From Phlebotomus papatasi (lineage: Eukaryota > Arthropoda > Insecta > Diptera > Psychodidae), in the NCBI RefSeq assembly GCF_024763615.1, contig NC_077222.1, positions 102,023,417-102,087,416 on the forward strand: 64,000 nucleotides of DNA, read 5' to 3'. How positions within the stretch are numbered: position 1 is the stretch's first letter; every line of letters starts with the position of its first letter. A program made the position numbers and the translations under genes. Below, one piece after another: positions 39,801 to 51,800 of the stretch. The notes below the pieces were generated by a model, which did no database searches, was not told the DNA's origin, and saw nothing but the letters and a program-made list of their open reading frames with translations.

Positions 39801-42800
39801 AAAGTTAATTTCAGGTCGATATCTTTTATAATTTGAGACATTTGTCAACAGTTTTCAAGTCTAATAATATTCTGGGATTATTTTTTTAGGTATCCAATAA
39901 GTAAATTCTAAAATTTGTAGGTTATGTTGAGCCTAACCTTAAAAAAATCAAACGGTGCATTTATTTTGTACTGCAGGTTTCTTTAGAATTCTCCAGGGAA
40001 AATTTTGATGAATAATCGAAATAATGGCAGCTGGATAATACTAGGCTTCATTCTCTTATTTAGCGAATAGGCGAATTCTAAAAAATATAGGTTAGGTTGA
40101 GTCTAACCTCAAATAAAAAAAAAATAAAGAAGTTTTGGATTGATTTTTCGCAGCAGATTTTTTTCGGAATTTTTCAGTGACATTTATGATCGAAAAAAAG
40201 AATCCAAACTGAAAATTCTAACCTCAAAGCGCAGAAGATCCTGGACTAACTAATTTTGTATGGATTAGTTTCTTAGGTACCAAATAGACTCAGGCTGATC
40301 CTTGAGAATATTCAGTCTGTAAAATTTGATAATATATGATTGATGATGAATCAATGATCATAAGCCCTCAGTAATTTAATTTAGGTTATGTTGAACCTGA
40401 CCTCAAATAAAAACTCTTAAGAAGTCTTTGATTTATTTTTCGTAGCAGATTTTTTTCAGAATCACTAAGGAATATTTTTGATCCTAAAAGATTCCAATCG
40501 GAAAATTCTAACCTCAAAGCGCAGAAGATCCTGGACTGACTAATTTTGTATGGATTAGTTTGTTAGGTACCAAATAGACTCAGGCTGATCCTCGAGAATA
40601 TTCAGTCTGTAAAATTTGATAGCAAAAAAGATAAGTAAAGGAAATTTATGCAACAGACCTCTTATGAATGATCCTAAGCCCTCAGCAATTTACAGTTCAA
40701 AATGAATCTGTACTGCCAAATTTTAAAGGCTAAATATTCTCGAAGATCAGCCTAATGCCGGCTTCAGACTGTAGGCTTAGTCCAGTTCCTGAAAATCTAT
40801 AATAAGCATTTTTGCTAATTTTTCAAAATCTTGATCCATAATATCCAATCATTAACAATAATTTCCTAAAAAGCATGCATGATAAAGAAATAGAGGAGTT
40901 AAGCCAAATAGCTAAGCCTTAAGTCTGAAACCTGTATAAGTTTATTTGTGCTCTTAATGTCTGTAACTTTTACCGGATGGAGATTTTACGAGTAACCTTG
41001 ACCACATTTTACGAGTGTTTTATGAAGAATTTGTAGTAATTTTATTCAAAAAATTGAAAATCTAACCTCAAAAAAATTTCAGAACTTTTAATGTCAGGAA
41101 GATTTTCAAAGGTTAGAATTAAAAAAAGAAAATCATAGTTAATGTTGGGAATTTCAGATAATTTTTTAATACTTTCAAATGGATTGCAACGCTGTAAAAG
41201 AATTCTGGAAATTTCCTATTTCAACTATGAATACTTGTCAAATTCTAACCTCAAAAACTTTTCCTGTGCTTAAAATTTGTTGAGATTTTGAAGTTAGAAT
41301 TTTTTATCTGCTCAAAAAACATCACTAGTAGTCCCTCAACAAAGTCCTGAATTACTGGGAAAATTTTCAAGCAGGGGTTGGACAAATACAATTTCTGTGC
41401 TTAGAATTTTTCAATTTTTTGAGGTTAGAATTATATACTTTACAAAACGGATACTTTTCATCTCTGTTTTATATCAAATTGACGAGTTTTTGGCAAAAAG
41501 AAATCTTGCTGACGGGAAATTCATGAAATTTGACGGAAAATTAGTCAGCAAAATATGTCGTTGATTTTTAGGTTAGGTCTAATATAACCTAACATTTCAA
41601 GTTAACTTTTTTTCGATAATTAAAAGTAAAATTTTTTAGAATGGACGTTGAGAACCCTTTGTTTTTTGTTTGCTACGGAGATTTTGAGAATTGTAACCTC
41701 TCAAAGAGGGAACTAAGTTTGCAAATGGTTATTGAGGTTAATTCATATGGGAAGCATTTCTTTTGAAAAAAAAAAAAACTTGTTTTAGTGAAAATAGAAG
41801 TTATAGACTAAAAGCTACATACTCTGCAAGGTTTTAAGATTGAGGAATATACCCCCTGCCAAAATGAGGTAAAATTAGACGCTTTGAGAAAAATCTTTGA
41901 GGTTAGAATTGCTTAGTTTTCAAAACCGTTACTTTTAATCTCTATTTTATATCAAATTGACGAATTCTTGGCAAAAAAATCGTGCTGACTGAAAAATCAT
42001 GAAAATGATAGAAGATTAGTCAGCAAAATAAGTCCTGTATTTTTAGGTTTTGCTCAACATAACCTAACGTTTCAGATTAGATTTTTTTTCGATAAATTTA
42101 AGGTAAAAAGTTTCTTAGAAGGACATTCAGAGCCTTTGCCACAGAGTTTGTTCTTGAGAATTTTAACCTGTTAAAGAAGGAAACAACTTTAGAGGTTAGT
42201 TCATATTGGGATCATTTCTATTAAAAGAAAAAACTTATTTTAGCGAAAATAGAAGAAATTGAACAAGAACTCAACATAAACTCTACAAATTTAAGATTGA
42301 AGAATAACCTCATCCAAAATGAGGTAATTAGACGCGTTGAGAATAATCTTTTTTAGGTTAAGTTCAACATAATCTAACATTTTAGATTGTTTTTTTTTCG
42401 ATAATTAAAAGTAAAAAGTTTCTAAGATGGTCCTTCAGAAACTTTATTTGACAAAGAGTTTGTTCTTGAGAATTTTAACCTCTCAAATAAAGAACCTAGC
42501 TTAGAGTAAATTATTGAGGTTAGTTCATATTGAAATCATTTCCATTAAAAAAAAAAGTTATTTTAGTGAAAATAGAAGTAGTAGAATAAGAACTACACGT
42601 AGTCTCTACAAATTTTTAAGATTGCAGAATAAGCCCCTGCCAAAATGAGGTAGTTAGACGCTTTGAGAAAAATTTTTGAGGTTAGAATTTTAAATTTTTT
42701 ATACGAAAAACAACTGGTTTACTAACAAGAATCTTTATATTTATTAGAACAAAAATAAGTCATAAAAATGTATAAACAAGGAAAATTAGAATATTTAACG

Positions 42801-45800
42801 TATTCATTTGTAATATATTTCGAGGTTAAGTGTAGTTTGACCTAACCTCACTTTAAGAAGAAGAGAGTTCTTGAAATTCTACATAATTCAGTATATGGCT
42901 TAATTATTTGATCCAGAATTATTTCTGGATAGACAATTTCAGAATGCCAGGGTTGAGAATTTAATTTTTTTTTGTAGGTTATGGCTAGCATTAAACGCTA
43001 CCATTCCTTGCATGAACCAATCTCAATTCGGCGTGAGAACATTGAAGATTCCCAGCTTCTTCATCAATTCCTCCGGGATGTCGATGATGAATTGCAATTT
43101 ATCGATGAGAAGCTCCCTCTGGCTGCTTCTACTGACCTGGGAAATAGCCTATCGGCTGTCCAGAGTCTGCAGAAGAAGCATCAAGCCCTCGAGACAGAAA
43201 TTCTGTCGGAGGATCCGATAATTTCGTCAGTTATTCAGCGTGGTCATCAAATGATCCGGGACAATCACTATGCGAAGAATGTCATTGAATCCCGTTCTGG
43301 GATGCTTCAGAAGAAGCTCGTGACCCTTCGGGATTTGGCCAGTGTGAGGAGATTGCGTCTTTTGGATGCAGTTGAGAGTCAGATTTTGTACACGGAAGTA
43401 ATTGAGGCGGAGACATGGATGAAGGATAAATTGCCAATTCTTGCTTCCCATGATTATGGAAAGGATAATGATTCTGTGCAGAGTCTGCAGAAGAAGTTGG
43501 AGAGTCTGCAAAGAGAATTAACGGCATTTAAGGGGAATGTTGAGAAGATTGATAGTTTGGCACAGGGATTGATAGATCGTGGGCACTTTGATGCTGAGAA
43601 TATTGCCGGAAAGAATGAGACTATTAAGAAGTTGTATGAGAAATTGTGTAGATTTTCGATGGAACGCGAGAAGAAGCTCAATGAGAGCAAGAAATACTTT
43701 GAATTTATGCGAGAAGTTGATGAATTACATGAGTTTATCCATGATCAAATAACTGTGACGGCATCAGATGAATATGGAACGGATGTTGAGCATGTTGAGC
43801 AGTTAATTGGCAAATTTGATTCATTCATATCAAATTTGACAGCCAATGAGGGAAGGGTGATGGCTGTTGTGGCCAAAGGAACGGTTCTGTTGGACGAGAA
43901 GAATAGCTATGAGGTGCAGATTTCGGCTAAAGTGGCTGAAACTAAGCAACTTTGGGATGAACTGAAGGAATTGGTTCAGGCAAGGCAGGAAGCTTTGGCT
44001 GGAGCCAAACAGGTTCATGTCTATGATAGAACGGCCGATGAAACAATCTCCTGGATCAATGAGAAGGAGACAGCGTTGATGTCTGAGGATTACGGACAGG
44101 ATCTCGAGACGATACAGTCTCTGATTCGGAAGCATGAGGTCTTTGAAACTGAGTTGGAAGCTGTGAAAAATCAGATGGATATCGTGATGAAGGAGGCAAC
44201 AAAACTCGCTGATACCTTTCCAGATGCCAAGGAGCACATTGAAGTGAAGCGAGATGAGACAGTTGAAGCCTGGACGGATCTTATAATGAAGACGCAGGCG
44301 AGAAAAGAGAAGCTACAGCAAGCTGAACAGTTGCAGGAGTACTTCGATAACTACCGGGATTTGATGGCATGGATCAATGAACAGTTGGCTAATATCACAG
44401 CTCCGGATCTGGCATTGGATGTTCCAGGAGCAGAAGCACAGATCAAGCAGTTGGAGGAGAATCGGCAGGTGATAGAAGCCAGGAAAGATGCCTTTGAGAA
44501 GTTCTACGAAGCCGGAAAGACGCTCATTGACAACAAACACTTCCTGGCCAACGAAGTCAAGCAGAAGGTAAGTGTCCTGGAGCAGAGGTACAATTTCCTG
44601 CAGCACACGTTGGCAGAGAGGAGGAAGATCTACGAACTCAATCACGATACCCGATTATTCATGCGAGAAGCTGAGATACTGGAGAATTGGATAAATGGAC
44701 GTCAATCGATGGTGAAAGATGTCGAATTGGGTGATTCCATTCCGCAAATTGAGGATCTGATCAAGCGTCATGATGACTTCGAGAAGACTGTGTCCGCGCA
44801 GGAGGAGAAGTTCAATGCCGTTAAGAGGATAACGATGCTGGAACAACTGATGCGGAAGCAAAAGGAAGAAGAACTCGCAGCACAGCGAGCAGAGAAGGAG
44901 CGACTGGCAAAGGAACGTCTGGAGAGTATCAAACAGAAAGAAGTTCAGAGGATCACGGAAGAACGGAGGAAGAATGAGAAGCAAATTGATAAAAATGGTC
45001 CAACAGATCCAGCAAATGCAGCATCTCCCTACACCGTTCACTCCTCCAAGAGTCTAGTGATGATTCCTGGCCAGGAACCCACCACAGCCTCACCCAATTC
45101 CATCCCTCAGGCCACAGTACAAAAGTCCAATTCCGTCACGACGTTCTTCGGAGAACGCCTTCGTCGAGGTTCCGAGGGAAATATCAAACGAGCTGAAAGT
45201 ATGAAAGTTGGTCCGAAGCAACCCAAGAGGACACCATCCTTCACGACCAGAAGGCGTGCACATAGTTTCCGCAAGGACAAAGACAACAGTCTCCTGCCCC
45301 CGATTGAAGTTCAAGGATTCCTCGAGAGGAAGCATCAACTTCAATCAGCCGGCAAAAGAGCTCCAGTTCGCTCATGGAAAACCTTCTACACAATCCTCTG
45401 CGGTCAACTGCTGTGCTTCTTCAAGGACGAAGAAGATTGCTACCAGAAACGTGCAGCAACAGCTCCCATCAATATCCTCAATGCCAAATGCGAAAAAGCC
45501 GATGACTACACCAAGCGAAAGAACGTCTTCAGATTGGTACTTCTCGATGGTTCGGAGTTCCTCTTCCTAGCCGCAACGGTGCACGAGATGACCGATTGGA
45601 TCAACAAGATCTCCTTCCATGCGAAACTACCGCCAAATCTTCAACTCATGAGCTACGACGACACTCTCAAGGTACGTCAACCTTCTTTCCGGGAAACATC
45701 ACAATCTTCTATCATTACCGGAAATTCCGTAACAAAAATTCATTTGCAGCAAATGGGAGAGGGAAGTCCAGACGTAAAGAGTTTGACAGGAACTGAGGGA

Positions 45801-48800
45801 ACTGATGCATCATCCCTGAGTTCGAGGACTTCGTCTCCGGATTCGCAGGTTCGCGGATCTGGAGAAAAGTCACCGAGCACGCCACAGATTAACTTCCTGC
45901 AGAGGCAGAAGGAACTGAAGGAGCAGAACGCACAGCCTCCGCATACGGGCCAAATGGAGAAGCCACCGATTCCACCTAGAGGGGCTCCGCCGCCAACGCC
46001 TCAGCGTCAGAGTAGCGTTCAGGATGTTCAACTGAGGAATCGTAGTTACTCCAACGGTAAGTTCGTTTTTCACTTAAGAACTTTTCTTTTACAGTTCAAT
46101 AACTTTGAGATATCGACTTGGGGATACCAAGGACCCCCAAAATTTGATAAAGACCAATGAATCTTTCAGGGTTGGAATGATAACTTTTCGACACTAGAGA
46201 ATCGATAGTATCGATAAATTTATATCTGTTAGATTAAGTGAATGTCGACTTTTTACACATTGTTGGGCCATTAATTGTGACATTCTTAAAAGAATGTGGC
46301 TGTTGATAAATATCTATATTAGTCAGAGGAAGTACAGCTATCGTTTAAATATTTCAGGATCGACAATCGATAGTATCGAAAATGAGTTATCATGTCACAC
46401 CAGGAAATTCCAAGTGTAACGACTTCTCCGAAAGATTGATTTAGAAGAAATAGAGCAGGAGAACATTTCTTATTTAATCGAATCGTTATTGTTCGCCTTG
46501 TTGAAGAAAAACAGCCTAAATTAAGTTGTTGGTCATCAACGCTAAGACGGCGATGGCCGCATAAACGCAAAATATAAAATTACTTGAAAAGGACTCGAGT
46601 GTAAGCACAATAAATAAATAAAATTAAGGCTGTTGAGTCCTTCAAAATCCTGGGACTCTGTAAATCCCGGAATCATGAAAATATCAGGATTTCAGAAGTC
46701 TTGAGTTTCGGAAAATCCCGGAGCCCCGTAAAGTCCGGAATTACGATTATCTGGGAATCTTGAAAATTCCGGAATTCCGAAAATCTCAGAATATTGAAAG
46801 TACCTTTACCCGAAAGTTCCGGAACTCTGTAAATCTTAGCGCTTGTAGACTTCGGAATTCCGAATATCCCGGAATCCTAAATGTACCATGATTCCAAAAG
46901 TTCCAGGATCCTGAATATTCCCATGTCAGAAAATCTAGAGACTCCGAAAACCCCGGAGTTTGTAAATCACAGAATTCTAAATTCTTCGAGATTTTAAAAA
47001 TCCCCAGACCTCGAAATCCCAGAATTCCAAGATTCCGAATATCTCGAGATTTTGAAAATTCCAAGACCCTGATAATCTCAGGCCTCCGAATCAGTTTTTT
47101 TTAGCATAATTAAAACTAAAAAGTTTTAAGGATGGTCCTTTTGAATCTTTGTCCCAAATATCTCGGTTTCTTAAAAATCCCATGATCTCGAAACCCTGGG
47201 ATCTTGATAATCTCGATACCATAAAAATCTCAAAATTCCGAATTTCATGACTTTGGAAATCACGAAACTTCGAAGGTACCAAAATTGGTTTACAGGGTCC
47301 CGGGACCCTGTAAAAATCGGGCCTTGTAGATTTCGGAACTCTGATTATTTCGGAATCTCTAATATTCCAAGATTCCGAAAATTCCTGAGCCACGTAAATT
47401 CCGGAATCCCGAATATCCTGGGATCTTGAAAATCTAGAGACCCCAAAAGTTCCGAAATTCTGTATACTTCAGGATCTTGAAAAACCCAAAACCCTGAAAG
47501 TCTTGGGGCCCTAGGAAGGAATCTTAAGGAATGAATTTTAGGAAGCTAGAAAGGTTTTTACTAAGCTAGAAACATTTTTACAAAGCTATAAACGATTTTG
47601 CGAATCTAGAAATGTTTTTACGAAGCTAAAACTGTTTTTTTGAAGTTAGAAATATTTTTACGAAGCTAGAAATGTTTTATAAAACTAGAAACGTTTTTAC
47701 GAAGCTAGCCAGAAAAGCTTTTGCAATATAAGAAACATTTCTACGAAACTAGAAGCGTTTTTTTTACCAAGCTAGAAATGTTTTATAAAGCTAGAAACGT
47801 TTTTACGGAGCCAGAAAAGTTTTTGCAAAGGTTGAAACATTAGTATGAAGCTAGAAAAGGTTTTCACGAAGCTAGAAATATTTTTACGAAACTAGAAATG
47901 TTTTATGAAGCTAGAAACGTTTTTACGAAGCTAGCAACGTTTTTACGAAGTTAGCAACGTTTTTACGATGCCAGAAAAGTTTTTGCAAGCTTGAAACGTT
48001 TTTACGATGCTAGAAGGGTTTTTTTACGAAGCTAGAAATATTTTATAAAGCCAGAAACGTTTTTACGAAGCTAGCAACGGTTTTACGAAGCTAGAAAAGT
48101 TTTTGCAAAGCTATAGAAATATTTTTACGAGCTAAAAATGTTTCATGGAACAGAAACGTTTTTACAAAGCTAGAAATGATTTAACAAAGCTAGAAATCGT
48201 TTTACGAAGTTAGAAATGTTTTTACGAAGCTACAAATGTTTTTTACAATGCTAAAAACATTTTTACAAAGGCAGAAATATTTTTACAAGGCTAGAAATAT
48301 TTTACGAAGCTACAAACGTTTTTATGAAGCTAGAAATTTTTTCACGAAGCTAAAAATATTTTTACGAAGCTTTAAAAGTGTTTGCGTTTCTAAAAGAGTA
48401 CTTCTAAATTGGCACTCTTAGAAGTTATGTATTTAAAAATAAATGTGTTTCTTAGCTGAGATTTCGCGATTCTAAAAAAGGTTTCGTGTCTTTAGCAACA
48501 TTTACATGTTCCTTGAATATGATTTCCTTTTCGTTGAAATGTTTTTGTGTTTAGTAATTCCAGGTCGTTCGAAACATTTTCGCGGTACTTGAAGTGTTTG
48601 CGTTTTCGTTTTTTTTGAATATGTTTCCGCATTTTGGAACCCTCCCGGCGTTTCTAGAATTCTTTCTGACTTCAAGGATACGTTTTCATGTTTCTCAAAA
48701 TAATTCTTTGCTTAATTTTTTAATATTTTAAAATTAGTACTTTAAAATGAGTATCACGATGAACTTTTATAACGTTCGCTACGGAAGTTGACAATTTAAT

Positions 48801-51800
48801 TATTTGTAAAATATTTCCTTGGATTGGCAAATTGAAAGCAATACGCTTTCCTAAAAATAATGGCTTAATAATAGTTTATTCAGTTTTATTTTAAGAAAAA
48901 AAAGCATTGATGGAGATGAATTAAATGACTGATGAACTTTCGACGGTGCTCAATTTCAGGAGTTGCTCCAGATGGCTTTGACGACAATAGTAATTATGAG
49001 AATCAGATGCAGAGACCACATTCCATGTTACCGACCATGCAGAGCGGCACAAACAATGGTGACGAGGCATGGATGCGCCAAAGTGAGTTTAGACAGTCAG
49101 GTAAATTGCTTTGAATTGCTTCAATCTCTCCAAAAAGTGTAGAGTTCCTTTGCAGTTTTCTCCCCATTGTCATTTGTGTTTTACACCCGTGAATGTTCAT
49201 CCCATTTATCACACCCCATTAAACAAGTTGCAATTGAGCGAGATTGAGAGGAAAAGTTCAAGGGGGAAATATCTAGAAAAATTACTTTGAATTTTAATGT
49301 TATGTTGGACGTAACCTCAAAATGAGTTTTAGGAATTTTTTTTTCAAGACTTTTAACTTGAATATCCTGTGGATAGAATTTCTCTGATTTAAAATAACTA
49401 ATGAAAATTTAAAAATGTCGAGTTAACTACTTAATTTGAGTTTTAACTATTTTTTTTTAGGTTATAATAATTTATTGAGTTATTGAGATTGAAATTTAAA
49501 ATTTTTTATGTCGAATTTCTCCATTTTGTTTCTTCAAATTTGTTATTTCCATATTACACAGTCAGAATACATTTTAAACATAATATGATTAATTTAACAT
49601 AACCTTACATTCCATTATAACCTCTAAATTGAACAACAGAGTTACTTAAATTGGACCAAAAATTTTTCTTTGAATTTTTTTCTAAGAGATCATCAGAGGA
49701 AGAAATGTGATGAATAGTACTTAAAAAAAAGTGTTTATAACGTTCAAAACCCACCGAATATATATAATTTTAGGTTGAGTTGAGAATTACGATATATTTC
49801 TGAGGTCAAAAGAACTTTGGAGCATTCGTCGTCAATTCACTTCTTTTCTCTCAAATTTCAATATTAGTGAAAATTTGAGCTTTTAAGATAGAGTCTAAAT
49901 GGCTTTTAAAAGTTTGGTTCAACCTAACCTTACATTGGTAAATAGCTTAACGAGCTTCATTTCCTTATTTCCTTATGACACAATCGAAGGAAGTTGAATC
50001 TTTTTTCCATTTGAGCTTCAATAATTTACTTACCAAAATTATTACTTTTTCTAAATTTTAGGTTATGTATAATGTAACCTCGAAAAAGAGTTTTATAAAT
50101 TTTTTTCAGTCAAATTCGACGCCAGAAAATTTTATTTTTGAAATGAGAATTTCACAAAATCAATGCCTGCAGATTTTCAAGTCAGTAGTTTAGGTTTTGA
50201 GGTTAGAATTGGCTTCATTAAGTTAATGAAAAATCCACTAGATGTCAGAATAAGGGATTCTCCTGCAGAAAACAATTACCTCGGAGTTTTAGGTTACGTT
50301 TAATGTAACCTAAAACTTTTAGAATTAATTTGTAAGAGCACTGAGGTGAGAAGTATCACAAGAAATAGGTAAAGATGATCTCTGTTTGGTTGCATCCGGA
50401 AAAAATAAAAATCTTTGATGCAATCGGAAGGAGTTCAACTAGCTATTTGTGATATTTCTCTCGTCATTGATTTAGCAATTAGTTCTGAAAGTTTTAGGTT
50501 ATGTTAAGCGTAACCTAAAAATTAAAGACAATTTTTTGTGCAGCAGAATTCTTTATTCTGTTTTCTAGGAGGATTTTTTAATTGATTTAATGAGGCCAAT
50601 TCTAACCTCAAAACCTAAATCGGCCTTTGAAAATATTTCTGGTTTGATATTGTGAAATTCTTATTAATAATAATAATGGTGGCACAACGTTCCATAGAAG
50701 AACTTAGGCTTTCCCGCAAGGGGAGTTCTGAACATCAATTTTTACCCCTTTGTCCCGACAGGCGATACTGATAACTTCCCAAAATACAGAAAATTTCCTT
50801 TGTCCCAAAGGAAGAAACTAAAAATTTCCCAAAACACAGAAAAGTTGCCTTTGCCCAAAATGACGAAACTAAAAATTTCCCAAAACACAGAAAATTTCCC
50901 TTAGCCCCAAAGGACGAAACTTAAAATTTCCCAAGCCACAGAAAATTTCCCTTTCCCCAAACTGACGAAAATAAAAATTCCCCAAAACACAGAATATTTC
51001 CCTTTGCCCAAAATGACGAGAATAAAAATTTCCCAAAACACAGAAAATTCCCTTTGCCCTGAATGGTGAAACAAAAGACTTCAAAAAACACCATTGTAAT
51101 ATCATTATTTTATTTAATAAAATATACTTCTTTAAAATATATGAAAGACAAGATTTCCAAACACAAAGTTTCCAAAAAACAAAAATTACCGAAGTCAAAG
51201 ATTCCAAAGACAAACTGTGAAAAAACAAAGATTCCGCAAACCAATTCGAACACATTTCACGCCAGAAAACTTCCTGGTGACCTGAAGGGGATTCGAACCT
51301 GGGACACTTGAAATTCTTATTGCAAAAATTAAATTTTCGAATGCCAAATTTCACTGGGAAATTTCTAAAACGATTTTTTCGAGGTTAGGTTAGACATAAC
51401 CTAAAAATTAAGAAGAGTAATTTCGTCGAATTAGAGAATGAGACTCAATGATTTGAAGATTTTATTTATGTTTAAAAGGAGTAAAATGAACTTTATGAAG
51501 TTAAAAAAAGCAATCACATAACCTCAATTAGAAAAAGAAAAACATAACCTCAAATAATAGAAAAAAACATAACCAAATGAAATAATCAGGATGATAAATT
51601 TGGAAATAAAAGCAGAAAAAATGAATTTTTCTCATAGATATTTCCTCCTTGAGAAAGTTGAGAGTGTGAGATGTTGAGTGAAAATTAATGTGTTTGTACA
51701 CTTTTAAACTGATACCTCAGATAAACCTCCACCTTTGCCGGCAAGTCTGCCCCCAATGGGTGGTGGTCAGTTCAGACCAATGCCCCACCATCCGGGAAAC

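Larger units (their letters stand above)
46057..48959 (+). other. kst: kst intron 9 (2.9 kb)
   Basis: Holds a copy of the 36.3 kb repeat (46200-46420), a possible retrotransposon 3' end with an AATAAATAAATAAA tail (46480-46622), and two minisatellites (46630-47515 and 47520-48380), listed separately. 48,400-48,960 shows degenerate GTTTTTGTGTTT-like wording only. Confidence 0.6.

Noticed and set aside
40085..40120. AGGTTAGGTT as insect telomere repeat (TTAGG)
   Set aside because: Only one or two units in a row and embedded in the scattered AGGTTATGTT motif; no array.
46057..46160. Read-through extension of kst exon 9 to a stop at 46160
   Set aside because: A strong GTAAGT donor at 46057 and an in-phase downstream exon make this intron sequence. 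It could at most be a minor retained form.
50869..51354. 161-residue - strand open frame with REIFCVLGNF repeats
   Set aside because: Produced by the ~60-bp minisatellite inside the SINE-like insertion.
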